From positions 1,213,501 to 1,277,500 of the forward strand of contig JBBBDQ010000754.1 in the NCBI GenBank assembly GCA_037127315.1: a stretch of DNA of 64,000 nt. The letters run 5' to 3'. A program made the position numbers and the translations under genes. Origin of the DNA: Ascarosepion bandense (taxonomy: Eukaryota; Mollusca; Cephalopoda; Sepiida; Sepiidae). The notes beneath the pieces are model-generated. The model did not search any database and was not told the DNA's origin. It was given only the letters and a program-made list of their open reading frames with translations. Below are positions 53,120 to 63,475 of this stretch, piece after piece. Numbering within the stretch: position 1 is the stretch's first letter; every line of letters starts with the position of its first letter.

Positions 53120-53600
53120 TTACCTGTCATTCTGTTGATTTCTCCAGGGCGGAAACTTGGTAGTTTGCATAAATAAACTTCAACATTGCATTCTAAGTGT
53201 GGTATGGTCCGTAGAATATATGTCAGAATGTAGACCTTAAGATAGCTGTCGAAATTACAATCTTTTGTATAAAATGTTCTCCAAGCCTCGTTGATGTCAA
53301 ATTGTTGTATCTGATATCATATTTGTCACTTTTAAATATCTTATTTAATTTTTGTGTTGTGCAACCCACATAAATCGATTCATATTTAGTACATTGGGAG
53401 GTGTATATAAAATGTGAATCAGACAAATTGCCACCGTATTAGAAATCGGGATGTTTCTCTTAATATTTGTGATATAACTGACTTGACTAATGTTGTTACA
53501 CCAGGAAGAGTTTTTTCTCCATTTATGGGTGTTTTCTGGAGTAAACATTTCCAAAATTCCGGTGTAGTTTCAAATTAGAATGCTTGATTTTGTTAAAAAA
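53120..53600 (-). pseudogene. Penelope-like element, GIY-YIG endonuclease remnant
   Basis: The minus frame 53426-53223 reads SDSHFIYTSQCTKYESIYVG, CTTQKLNKIF, then KYDIRYNN. 'Y...C.KY...YVG.T...L..RF..HK.DI' is the GIY-YIG nuclease core found at the C-terminus of Penelope-like retroelements, with the second half of the motif (IYVG) clear. Upstream, NSSWCNNISQVSYITN and NIPISNT are in another frame and resemble the connector before the nuclease. The RT domain was not found. Assignment rests on this one short domain. Confidence 0.55.
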
Positions 53601-53827
53601 AATGTCCGTTTTTGCAAAATATATTTGGTAGCGTTTCCTTCAATTTAACACTATGTTTACTAGCACAACCATTTTTTTATTACAAGACAAGCAACTTTCT
53701 TACAAAGATTTTATTTGAAAATTTAAAAAGCATTAACTTGAATAAACAGATATACTACTGTAATATTGTTGAAAATTGTCAAACAATGAATCTTTTCCAT
53801 TCTTGAATCGCGCTCATCTCTTAAGTG
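53601..53827. other. No recognised feature
   Basis: AT-rich spacer. Confidence 0.4.
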
Positions 53828-53828
53828 T

Positions 53829-53878
<50 letters not shown>

Positions 53879-53904
53879 GGTAACAATAATAATAATTATT
53901 ATTT
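53828..53904. repeat. (TAA)n microsatellite at an RLE-element 5' junction
   Basis: About 16 AAT/TAA units with a GGTAAC interruption, directly upstream of the truncated RLE-type copy that starts near 53905. Confidence 0.95.
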
Positions 53905-54203
53905 TTAAAAAACAGAAAGAGAAAACTTGTCTATTAATTGATATGGCTTGTCCAGCGGATTGTAACATAGCAACCAAGGAATTTGAAAAACTGTCAAAAT
54001 ATAAAGACCTGGAAATTTACATAGAAAAGATGTGGAAATTGAAAACAAGAGTTGTCCCAGTGATAGTAGGTGCACTTGGAATGATAAAAAATGGAGCAAA
54101 ACAACACATTGAAAGAATCCCTGGAAACCCCAGCTTAAGAGATATACAAAAAATGGTCTTATTAACTACAGCCCACACACTAAGGAGAACTTTGTCTATA
54201 TAA
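53905..54203 (+). pseudogene. RLE-type retrotransposon, third copy
   Basis: 5'-truncated at AAACAGAAAGAGAAAACTTG (KQKEKTCL). The open frame 53943-54203 gives MACPADCNIATKEFEKLSKY, KDLEIYIEKMWKLKTRVVPV and IVGALGMIKNGAKQHIERIP, NPSLRDIQKMVLLTTAHTLR and RTLSI then stop. Too short to be active. Confidence 0.9.
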
Positions 54204-54375
54204 CGCTAGGGACGATGGGGAAGTTAGTAAAAACATCAAATGGAGCCATAACAACACGCCACGACCTGCCTTATGTTTTCCCGTAGACTTGGTTGGTAGT
54301 GCGATATAGCAGGAATTGAAATATGACGAAAAATTACACGATAATAACAGTAATAACAATAACAACAATAATACT
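54204..54375 (+). mobile_element. 3' UTR and TAA/CAA-rich tail of the third RLE copy
   Basis: CGCTAGGGACGATGGGGAAG to GAAATATGACGAAAAATTAC, then AATAACAGTAATAACAATAA. Confidence 0.85.
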
Positions 54376-54915
54376 AAATCCAATGTTGATAAAGTTAATA
54401 CTCATCGATGGTTGCGTGCATCTGGGTTAAAGTCTGAGACTGAAGGCTTTATTCTTGCAGCGCAGGACCAAAGTCTTTTCACTAGAAACTTTCAGGCAAA
54501 TATTATACATAATAATATGATTCCAAAATGCAGGTTTTGTGATAAACCCCAAGAAACAATTGACCATCTAATCTCAGGCTGTTCTGTAATTGCCCCAAAT
54601 GAATATAAAAATCGTCACGATAGAGTGGGGGCAATATTTACATTAGACAATGTGCAAACACGATGGAAATCTGTAAACAAATACTGGTATGAACATCATC
54701 CAGCACGGGTTACAGAAATAGAAGATTCCACCAATCTATGAGATTAGACCAAATACACAGACATGAAAATTAAATCAAATAGCCCGGACATTATTATAAC
54801 AAACCAAAAAGAAAAACCTGCTTATTAATTGATATGACTTGTATAGCGGAATGTAACATTGCAATCAATGAATTTGAGAAACTGTCAAAATATAAAGACC
54901 TGGAGATTGAAATAA
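54376..54915 (+). pseudogene. RLE-type retrotransposon, fourth copy
   Basis: Frame 54316-54741 contains SNVDKVNTHRWLRASGLKSE, TEGFILAAQDQSLFTRNFQA, a zinc knuckle CRFCDKPQETIDHLISGC, and WYEHHPARVTEIED, then a TGA. Beyond it come NSPDIIITN (NRPD changed to NSPD), LLIDMTC and SKYKDLEIEI. Truncated at about 54915. It begins immediately after the TAA-like tail of copy three. Confidence 0.88.
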
Positions 54916-55410
54916 TCACCAAGATACTGTGATCAGAGACCACAAAAACATAATGTGCCTTTTTAGGGTCATGGCTGGTCCTGCAGAATCTAATGCATCT
55001 TTGAGGATCTTAAAAGAAAACTATTTGAAATCAACAACAACAAAACAAAAAGACATGAAATCCGAAATTTGATAAAATGCGACATATAAAAATATCAACG
55101 ATTCTTCTTACAGCTGGAGCCCTTGAATTTATTGAGAACGTTTCCGTTAGACAAATTGAGTAAGTGTCTATTATCGCTGGCCTTAAAGAAGTGCTAAAAT
55201 TGTAAACACAAGTACAACCCACACCTCACGAACGGGCTTTATCTGAGTCAAATGTGTGTGATCTTAGTTTTTCTTCGTTTTTCCTTTCTAAATAATACTC
55301 AGTGAAAAATGGCATGATGCCATTTCTGATCTTAAATCCAGGGTAGAAATGAGTATACACCAGAAATGAAAGGAAATAAAATAAAATAAAATATTAATAA
55401 TATGATATTA
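54916..55410 (+). mobile_element. Possible 3' part of another RLE-related element
   Basis: No clear protein motif, but the end GAAATGAGTATACACCAGAA, ATGAAAGGAAATAAAATAAA resembles the end of the 52655-52960 fragment and finishes in an A/T-rich simple tail. Confidence 0.35.
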
Positions 55411-55904
55411 AGAGGCTATAAGCAAAAGGCAGAATAAACACAAATACTGATTTCTACTGAGAATCAGTTGAGTCCACAACCAATGGACTGGAAGAATATA
55501 CAAGACAGAGCAAATAAGTCTACTAACTCAATAAAATAAAAAATGTATTACGACGGCTATAAATTTCCAGGAAGCACACATATTGTGAAAGCAGTCTTCT
55601 TAAGAAATACATACGGAAAATGGGTATGAAGTATTAATGTATATGATGATGACAAGAGAGAAAGTAGCCGAAACTGAATAAAAATACAAAGGATTTGTTC
55701 CGGAAGATGTTCCGTCACAAGATTGCGGTTTAAAGTTTTCAATCTCGAACGTTGTGCCTCCTAGAATGCTTCTGTGCCCTGTCTTCTATAAGGATAAAAG
55801 GGATGGATAAGGATTGGCCTTTGGCTCGCAGAGATGACACTTGCTGTGTTCAGGGAGGAATCAGCGCTGATGATGCTAGGATCACCAAATTAATTCGGAT
55901 TAAC
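55411..55904. other. No recognised feature
   Basis: A 77-codon frame (55752-55985) runs into the LINE tail and is not supported. Confidence 0.4.
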
Positions 55905-56790
55905 GTAATGGGATTTTTTTATAAGCGTTTCAACCCGAGCAAGGCATGTCACTGCCACTATTGCGCAGGGGGCTACATAGAGTGAAGAAAGGATGGTTAA
56001 ATATAGGAAATGTCAGAGGGTGGGTGATAGGCGGGTACGGATACCGAGAATGGTTAAATATAGGAAATGTCAGAGGTTGGGTGATAGGCGGGCAAGGATA
56101 CCGAGAATGAGGGTTGGGTAGATGAGAGTTTTCTGAGAATAATTGGGAGTTAGTGTGATAGGAGGTGTCTATTGACCCTACATTTAAACAACTGGAGATT
56201 GTAGCTGTCGGGAAAGCAGACTTGTGGAAGGGAGTTCCACAGGTGGGAAGCGCGTGAAAAGAAGCTGTTGGAGTAGAATTTACGGTTACATCTCATCTGC
56301 TTAACTATAAAAGGTTGGGACCTAGTTGCTAATCTAGTATCTCGTGTAAATTCGTGCTTAGGCGGCACCAGTGATCTAAGTTCATCGGAGCAGAAGTCAT
56401 GAAAGTTCTTGTAGAAGAGACACAGGGAAGCCACATCACGCCGGTGAGAGAGTGGTTGCAGCCGGTCTGCCAAGTCAGTATCAACAACGTTACAGATCCT
56501 CCTTTGTATTTTGTCAAGAAGCCCAAGGAGAGCAGCAGGGGCACCCGACCAGATATGGCAGCAATATTCAATACACTGGCGGATGGTAGATTTGTATATG
56601 CGCAGGATAGATTAAGGTGGGAAAAACTTCCGGGCCCTGCACAGAGAGCCGACTTTCATAGCGGCAGATTTGGCAATGGATTCGATATAGTCATTCCATT
56701 TGAGGTCCGCCGAAAGTGTAAGGCCAAGGAGGCGTAGTGTTTTACTCTCTGGGAGGCAAGATGGAACGACCTGATACAAGGTCTTGTACA
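55905..56790 (-). pseudogene. Family A LINE, late RT to 3' end
   Basis: Tail complement ATAAGCGTTTCAACCCGAGC, AAGGCATGTCACTGCCACTA. The 3' UTR has a ~60-bp direct duplication (GGTTAAATATAGGAAATGTC at about 55993 and 56053). The minus frame 56473-56150 gives ADRLQPLSHRRDVASLCLFY, CSDELRSLVPPKHEFTRDTR, SNSFFSRASHLWNSLPQVCF and NRHLLSH. Upstream are HIWSGAPAALLGFLDKIQRR and, nearer 56740, the RT-end motif LRLLGLTLS.DLKWNDYIES. Closest in sequence to the copy at 45771-46214. Confidence 0.9.
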
Positions 56791-56889
56791 GACTGAAACA
56801 ATTTTAAAACAAAATTATATTTGCTTAACAAAAGCACATTTCTTTTAAATATTCTTCGAGTTGCTGGTACTTTTTCTCGATACAATATA

Positions 56890-57540
56890 TAGTTGTGTGC
56901 AAAAGCATTAGGACAAGAAATATTTTATCTTGAATGAGGCATGAAAAAGTAAAGTTTAAAATCATCCCTGTCCTAACATTTTTGCACACTACCGGTAGTG
57001 TGCAAAAGTAATAAGACAGGGGTAATTTTTCTTAAAACGTGACTGAAATTCAAATACAGGATGAAACGCCAAGTAAATTGCTAACAGATATTGATTATTT
57101 AAAAATAGGTGTAAAAATATGTATTAAAAAGAAGTTATATTGAACTTTTCCTATTTTCTATGAAAAAAGTTATTTTGAAACTACTGATTATTCTATTATC
57201 TTTAGATATGACTGACTTTTTTCTTATTTCCCCCTCTCGAATTGATAAATCTAATGTTACTTTGCAAGACACACATTTGGGAACAAATACAAGCTGCTTG
57301 GCAGGAGGTACCATTAGATACATTGAAGAAGCTTGTGATGTCAATGCCTGACATAATGAAGTCTGTGATCAAAGCAAAAGGCTAATATACTAAAAATTAA
57401 ATTTATTTTTTAACAAGTATTTTTTCTTGGTAAAGCATTTGTTGAGTAAATCAAATAAAATTACTTTAATTAAATTGTTTTTCTGTCAATATGCCCCATA
57501 AAAGATAAAATAGTTCTTGTCCTGATACTTTTGCACAGTA
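56890..57540 (+). mobile_element. Tc1-like composite deletion derivative
   Basis: Same plan as 35326-35953: TA, end repeat GTGTGCAAAAGCATTAGGAC, internal palindrome centred on ACCGGT (56991-56996), transposase C-terminus (LDTLKKLVMSMPD with one frameshift-like change, then SVIKAKG), right end GTCCTGATACTTTTGCACAG, TA. The shared deletion shows that the composite itself was multiplied. Confidence 0.85.
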
Positions 57541-57561
57541 CTATATATATATATATATATA
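57541..57561. repeat. (TA)n microsatellite
   Basis: TA run starting at the right end of the Tc1-like element. Confidence 0.9.
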
Positions 57562-57584
57562 CTAGGTGCGATCGGTAAATTGTC

Positions 57585-57677
57585 GCAATTATTTTATTAT
57601 TAATGAAATTGTTTATTTTTTCTCATTATGCTTCATAAAAGATAAAATAGTCATTGTCCTAATACTTTTGCACAGTA
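57585..57677 (+). mobile_element. Right end of a Tc1-like element
   Basis: TCATAAAAGATAAAATAGTC, CTAATACTTTTGCACAGTA repeats the right end of 57540. Confidence 0.8.
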
Positions 57678-57757
57678 CTGTATGTGATTTGTACAATTAA
57701 ATAAAATTGAATTGCTTTCAGATCTTAAAAAAGACAGGAGAGGTTTAATTTTGATTT

Positions 57758-57882
57758 CGTCATTTTTTCTTGTTAAGGCATTTGTTGAGTAAATCAAATA
57801 AAATTAATTTAATTAGTTTATTTTCTGTCAATATGTCTCATAAAAGATAAAATAGTTCTTGTCCTAATACTTTTGCACGGTA
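57758..57882 (+). mobile_element. Right end of a Tc1-like element
   Basis: Contains TCTTGTTAAGGCATTTGTTG, TTTTCTGTCAATATGTCTCA and CCTAATACTTTTGCACGGTA, the last ~125 bp of the element, a third right end in series. Confidence 0.8.
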
Positions 57883-58550
57883 CTGTATCTAACTGTTTGC
57901 CTTTATTATTCACGAGAGAAAGAAAAAAAACATATTTCTGTTCTTGGTACAGAATACTAGAAACTTTTACAGAAGGCATAGGGGCTGTTTGGTTGATATA
58001 AGGGAACATAATCCATTAAATGTTCCTACCTCAGGGATAAGATAGAGATATCCTTTAGCAAAAGAAAGCTCCCAGGTTTGCGGTCGGTTTCAACATTTCA
58101 TTTTGTTCTCTGCTGTTCTTTCTCTTCTAGTTCCGTCTAGGGATTGCTGGCGGAAAGAAACTTTCGTGTAGAAACGGATAACAAGTGCGGTAATATATTT
58201 CCGAGGAAAATCGAATAGTGTTGACAATGTAGAGGCAGCGAAATGGTATATACGAGAATAACCCTAAGGAGCCTACTCCGTGTGTTTAAAAATGTAATTG
58301 TAAGAAAACCTTCGAAAAAAAGCGAAGGCTGAATGACGAAAATTGGAGAAATTTAAAATGAAGAAAAAGACATGAGAAAATGGCTGTTACATCAAACAAA
58401 TAGAAAATATTTAAATTAAAATGAATTGAAGAGAAATAGCGGTAGAAAATATTTAAGTAAAAATTAAATTCAGCTTTAATACCGCAGTGAACATTTCAAT
58501 AAAAAAAATTAGTTCTTTTCACTGGTTCCATTTTTTAAAAAAATATTTGA
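57883..58550. other. No recognised feature
   Basis: Mixed composition around 58080-58260; no domain or repeat recognised. Confidence 0.4.
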
Positions 58551-58554
58551 ATGG

Positions 58555-58555
<1 letters not shown>

Positions 58556-58622
<67 letters not shown>

Positions 58623-58657
58623 CAGTCTGTTCATATCTATCTATCTCAGTCTGTTCA

Positions 58658-58690
<33 letters not shown>

Positions 58691-58749
58691 CAGTCTGTTC
58701 ATATCTATCTATCTCAGTCTGTTCATATCTATCTATCTCAGTCTGTTCA

Positions 58750-58794
<45 letters not shown>

Positions 58795-58805
58795 CAGTCT
58801 GTTCA

Positions 58806-58842
<37 letters not shown>

Positions 58843-58843
58843 G
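58556..58843. repeat. Punctuated (TATC)n array
   Basis: TATC runs are interrupted six times by TCAGTCTGTTCATATC (at 58622, 58646, 58690, 58714, 58738, 58794). Intervals are 24, 44, 24, 24 and 56 bp. The insert differs from that at 40.7 kb at three of 16 positions. Confidence 0.95.
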
Positions 58844-59045
58844 ATAATAATATAAATAATGGTTACTAATGGGAGTAAAATTCACATAAAGATATTTACT
58901 TCTAAAAAGTACTCAATAGAAAAGTATAGCACAAATATATGTATATTATTGTTATAATAATAGTACGTTGCAATTTAATAGTTCTAAAGTTTCGGTGTTT
59001 AAACACCATCATCAAACAGTAAAATGTGGTTAATTTATTGTGTAA
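58844..59045 (+). repeat. Short interspersed repeat joined to a Helitron end
   Basis: 58970-59040 resembles 7785-7860. Its last 25-30 bp (CAGTAAAATGTGGTTAATTT, ATTGTGTAA) also occur inverted at about 61871-61902. Confidence 0.6.
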
Positions 59046-59417
59046 CTAGCATTATAGCCTGACGTTGCTCGGTTGTAAAACTTTAAAACTAATCCATGGT
59101 CCTGGAGCTCAGACTATTTGGACGTTGACACGAAAGACTAAAAAGCAATAGTTGTTTCCAGTTAAAGCGAAACCGTAGACTGAAAGAAAATTGAAAACAA
59201 ATTTTGATTTCCTGGTATCGATATCAAATACGTTTTTTCCGTTGAAAACGGATTTCTGAAGGCTAAATAAGTCCTCTGAATAAACGGTATGATAGCTGTG
59301 ACTAAGAACTACAATTATACCTACTTAGAGCCAAACCCGAAGCAAAAACTAAAATAAAAGGGCTGAAAAAATACAGATATACAGGCAGATAAACAGACAC
59401 AAACACAAACATCTTGC

Positions 59418-59461
<44 letters not shown>

Positions 59462-59785
59462 CTATTTTCTGTACTAATGTAAGAAATGCAACCTCGAAAC
59501 TTTTGAATATCGTTTCTTATGTCTTTGTCTATGATTGTATCGAATTTGATTAAAATCTGACCATTCCTTCTATAACCCAATTTTTTTCGATTATCGATTT
59601 TCGATATTTATCGGGGGTACCTCGCCACAAAACCTGGCTAAGAACACTCGCAGACGCTTATAGTACAACTGTGTAAATTTTCAAGAAAATCGGTTCTGCC
59701 GTTTCGGAGTCTATAGGTAACGGACACACAGACACAAACTCACAATTACATACACACACGGGCAAAGTTCAATTTATAAATACGT
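59046..59785 (-). mobile_element. Helitron-like non-autonomous element
   Basis: CTAG at 59046-59049, terminal hairpin complement (decayed to GCCTGACGTTGCTCGGTTG), internal (TA)n at 59422-59459, and the 5'-start complement CAAAGTTCAATTTATAAA. It is the mirror image of the copy at 61105-61869. Confidence 0.82.
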
Positions 59786-59803
59786 TTTGATATATAGATA
59801 AAG

Positions 59804-59844
<41 letters not shown>

Positions 59845-60660
59845 TATGAAAAATAAAAATGAATAAATAAATAGAAACAAGGCCCCAGTCAATCTGATGA
59901 ATTAATTTTCAGTGATGTGTACTTTCTAGTTTATAAGTTCTGTGTAGAAAGATTAAAAACTTCGGATTCACCTCATAACCCTGAATTACGTAAAAACTGA
60001 TGGGTACGGGGTTTGTCTACCCAAGCTTATTTGATATAAACAGAATATTGTCTATACAGAATATTCTTTTGGTATCATTTCTTTTGTTGACTATACCTAT
60101 ACCCGGATGTACCAATCAATTACATTCACTCTTCAAGATAATATATTACCTTCACTTTTGCGCATTTATCTAATACGAAACCCAGGCTGATACCATAACC
60201 TAAACATTTCACTGAAGCATTAAAACTAAGAATACCCGTCATCGGCATCATTTCTATTCTAGTTTTTATAGAGAAAAGAGTGTGTAAGTTTTGTCAGAAC
60301 AGACGTAATCAGTTTATAAATGGTGAACAGACATGTTAATGGCATATACTATTTTGAATCATCTGCATACCATTTTTGTAGGAGATATATAACGCCTTCA
60401 ATGATCTTTTCCGGAATTTTATTTGGGTTATTTATTAGCATTGATAAATTATGAGCTAATGTTTTATAGATTGATTACTGGTGATAGAGCCGAAAATTAA
60501 GTACCTAGGTTTTTCTATTTCGGGGATTTATCCTTTGTGTTGCTTCAAACAATCTCCCACAATTTCTGCACAATGTCAATAGATAGTCGCGTTTTGATTT
60601 TTAATACTGCTTTTACAATTTCCCTGCCAACTTCTAAGTGTGCATTTAGAAATATCTTAT
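59786..60660. other. (TA)n at 59810-59840; otherwise nothing recognised
   Basis: Possibly unique AT-rich DNA between the two inverted Helitrons. Confidence 0.45.
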
Positions 60661-60880
60661 TGTTATGGTGACTTATCTATAAGACACAATGAACTCTTCC
60701 GAACTATATATAAGTTCCGGTTCTGTTTTGTAGAGCAGAGAGAGGCAGAGAGAATGAGAACCGAATATATTTCAACAGATAACTGGTACATACGTTATAT
60801 TCACGCTAATAATCGCTCGTTGGTGTATGTTTGTACTACTGTCTTTGTAATATATTTGTTTAACATTGTTTGTGGCTTTA
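60661..60880 (+). mobile_element. Candidate LTR with TATA box
   Basis: TGTTATGG at the left, TATATATAAG at 60705-60714, and a purine-rich stretch (GCAGAGAGAGGCAGAGAGAA) downstream. The right end is uncertain. It is followed by CGGGCCCAAACGGATCC (60884-60900) and AGTGACGAGG, words that resemble the primer-binding site and leader of gypsy-type elements. No internal genes follow. An open frame of 107 codons (60640-60963) overlaps it and is probably spurious. Confidence 0.35.
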
Positions 60881-60963
60881 TTTCGGGCCCAAACGGATCC
60901 AGACAAATTAGTGACGAGGTCACAACACTTATTCTTTGTAGAATATTTTACTTTGTCAGATGA

Positions 60964-61104
60964 CATTTTTTTATATAATTTTCTTTTCTTTTCTCTTCAT
61001 TTAATTGATGTTTCTGATTAAATATTTTCTGTTATTTATAGAACTTCATTTAGTAATTTACTGAAACATTTGAATTTCTTAAAGTTTTATCTAGTATCGA
61101 TTAT
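60964..61104. other. No recognised feature
   Basis: T-rich spacer. Confidence 0.4.
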
Positions 61105-61438
61105 TCACATATAAATGGAACTTTGTTTCTGTGTGTGTGTGTGTTTGTGTGTGCGTGTTTGTGTGCGTTTTTGTGTATCCGTTACTTATAGACTCCGAAA
61201 CGGCTAAACTAATTTGTTGAAAATTTGAACAGTTGTACTATAAGCGTCTGCGAGTGTTCTTAGCTAGGTTTTGTGTCGAGGTACCCTCGATAAATATCGA
61301 AAATCGATAATCGAAAAAATCGGGTAATAGAAGGAGTGGTCCGATTTTAATTCAGTTTGATACACTCATAGACAAAGACATAAGAAACGATATTCAGATG
61401 TTTCAAGGTTGCAGTTCTTACAATAGGGCAGAAAATCG

Positions 61439-61491
<53 letters not shown>

Positions 61492-61869
61492 CATGATGTT
61501 TGTGTGTGTGTCTGTTTATTTGCCTGTATGTCTATTTTTTCAGCCCTTTTATTTTAGTTTTTGCTTCAGATTTGGCTCTAAGTAGGTATAATTGTAGTTC
61601 TTAGTCTCAGCCATGATACCATTTATTCAGAGGACTTATTTAGCCTTCAAAATTCAGTTTTCAACGAAAATAACTTATTTGATATCGATATCAGGAAATC
61701 AAAATTTGACATACATCCATTCAATTTTCTTTCAGTCTACGGTTTCGCTTTAACTGGAAACAACTATTGCTTTTTAGTCTTTCGTGCCAATGTCCAAATA
61801 GTCTGAGCTCCAGGACCATCGATTAGTTTTAAAGTTTTACACCAGAGCAACGCCAGGCTATAATGCTAG
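61105..61869 (+). mobile_element. Helitron-like non-autonomous element
   Basis: Starts TCACATATAAATGGAACTTT; ends CAGAGCAACGCCAGGCTATA, ATGCTAG|T (61866-61869). Internal (TA)n 61441-61488. Same subfamily as 17428-18107. Confidence 0.82.
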
Positions 61870-61892
61870 TTACACAATAAATTAACCACATT

Positions 61893-61926
61893 TTACTGTG
61901 TGAGCAACGCTGTGCTATACTGCTAG
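61893..61926 (+). mobile_element. Solo Helitron-like 3' end
   Basis: GAGCAACGCTGTGCTATACT, GCTAG|T is a second 3' terminus 57 bp after the first. Confidence 0.65.
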
Positions 61927-62095
61927 TAAAACCCTAAGACAATGTTTACAAATAGCTAATTTGCGCTTTAGAATAAACTCTAATAACCTATTTCTTATGG
62001 CCTCTAATTTGCCACGTAATGGGTTTCAAAAGGTTCTTGCAAAGCGGTCCCTGTAAATGTTCAGCCATCAGGGCCCCAAAGATTTAGGGCTGCCT
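61927..62095. other. No recognised feature
   Basis: Short spacer. Confidence 0.4.
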
Positions 62096-62400
62096 CGGAA
62101 TCTAAGTCCGCTTATGTGGCAATGAATACTATATAATATCATCAAAGATGAATAAGAGACTTGAAGCAATAGAAAAGTGCTTCTACAAAAAGAGGCTTAG
62201 GCTATCATGGACTAATAGGGGAGAAAGGACGAATTTTTAGAGAAAATGTAAACAAAAAATAAACTTCTAGTTAAAATCAGTTTAAATTTCTAAGGCCTAC
62301 ATGAAAACAGCTCTTGGAAAATATTATATCTAACGGACATATTACTAGCAAGAAGAAAATGAGGAAGCAGAATGTAATATGCGTAAAGACCTCGTGTAAA
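62096..62400 (+). pseudogene. RTE-like LINE fragment, diverged family
   Basis: YGNEYYIISSKMNKRLEAIE, KCFYKKRLRLSWTNRGERTN and LKSV.ISKAYMKTALGKYYI parallel YGSECWTISSKM, MWFYRRMLRISWT.H and LKFLGHAMRKEGLENLIL of the main RTE-like family. Several stops. More diverged than the other copies, so older or another subfamily. Confidence 0.75.
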
Positions 62401-62796
62401 TGTTCATCTGAAGAGAGCTTAAGTGTTATTGCGAAAATGTAAAACTTAATAAGTGATACAAATTCAGTGTAGTTCTCAACTGTGAAAAACGATTTAGATC
62501 GGTCTGGCTCAAGGGTGGGGTTTGTACCCATGAAGATTGATATGGAACGTGAATAATTAGAAAATATAGTTAGGTGCAAAGAAGCATGGGTATTAGACAT
62601 TGATTGGTTGTTTTGTTTTTATGACATATCAACACCTAGGCGGGTCATTTATTGCCAACTAAATTTTATTTATTTATTGCTGGTAATACCTTTTTCTTTC
62701 AACAATTTATTGTTGTTCTTTTTATATAAGTTTTTTGTGTCTAGTAATACTTTGTTCTTTTTTGAGTATCAAGATTCATTGGGATTTTTTAAGGGC
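62401..62796. other. No recognised feature
   Basis: AT-rich; short frames only. Confidence 0.4.
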
Positions 62797-62975
62797 AGGG
62801 TCCCCAAGTCCTATCCTTGTTATTTAATCCATAACTAAAGGGAAGGAATGGATTAATACCTTTCCCAAGGGTACCAGTGCTTAAATGAATGTAGGGTATT
62901 CAACTGGAATTCGAAATCGGTTCACCAATTTCTCTTTCCGATTGGATATCCACTGCACCACAACACACATCCGTC
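62797..62975 (-). mobile_element. tRNA-derived SINE, head and body
   Basis: Plus-strand ATATCCACTGCACCACAACA (62945-62964) is the complement of the A-box head. GGAATTCGAAATCGG holds a damaged B box. The 3' tail with the inverted repeat is missing. Confidence 0.82.
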
Positions 62976-63023
62976 ACTAAACGTTTACAGCACCATTAGA
63001 CATTGAAAAAGTAGCAGAAAGAA

Positions 63024-63200
63024 TTGCAGACAAACAAAATTGCATTTGACTATTCTGGTAATAAAAGGAGGGTCTATTTGAGAAGAAAACTGAAGTATGA
63101 ATGCGTGGTACCAACAGTTAAGCACGGTGAGGGGTTCGATATTAGGTGGGGGTTGTTTGGAGCCGAAATTAATAAAAGAACAGGAATTAAGAAAACCGAC
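63024..63200 (+). pseudogene. Tc1-type transposase fragment
   Basis: RRVYLRRKLKYECVVPTVKH, GEGFDIRWGLFGA matches the 'vWr..g..y.p...vpTVKHGGGs.mvWGcfs..G' block of Tc1 transposases, which lies between the first and second catalytic Asp. No stop interrupts the 62 codons, but neither the N- nor the C-terminal parts follow. No inverted ends were recognised. Confidence 0.78.
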
Positions 63201-63475
63201 GATAGCTATTGACGTTGCAATTAAATTTTGAACATCAAACTAGACAGGACATCAATAAGGTGGAAAGATGTTTTGTGAAGCCTGAGAAAAGAACTTAAGG
63301 ATACATCTAGCCATTTACTCTGTAAAATAACGAGATATTGCTGTCAATTTAGTTTATAGAGTTTAGCTACAATAGAAAAGAGTTCAACAAAACATTTATC
63401 GTCAAAAGTATAGATAAAAGGCGCAGTAAAGCTTTATTTTTGGGATTAATACAGATATAAAATTGTTCTTATTCT
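63201..63475. other. No recognised feature
   Basis: AT-rich spacer. Confidence 0.4.

Noticed and set aside
58487..58855. Open frame of 122 codons
   Set aside because: Again a TATC-repeat translation, with a short unique lead-in.
60640..60963. 107-codon gene
   Set aside because: It spans a TATA box and LTR-like features, and no domain is recognisable; an LTR explanation is simpler though unproven.
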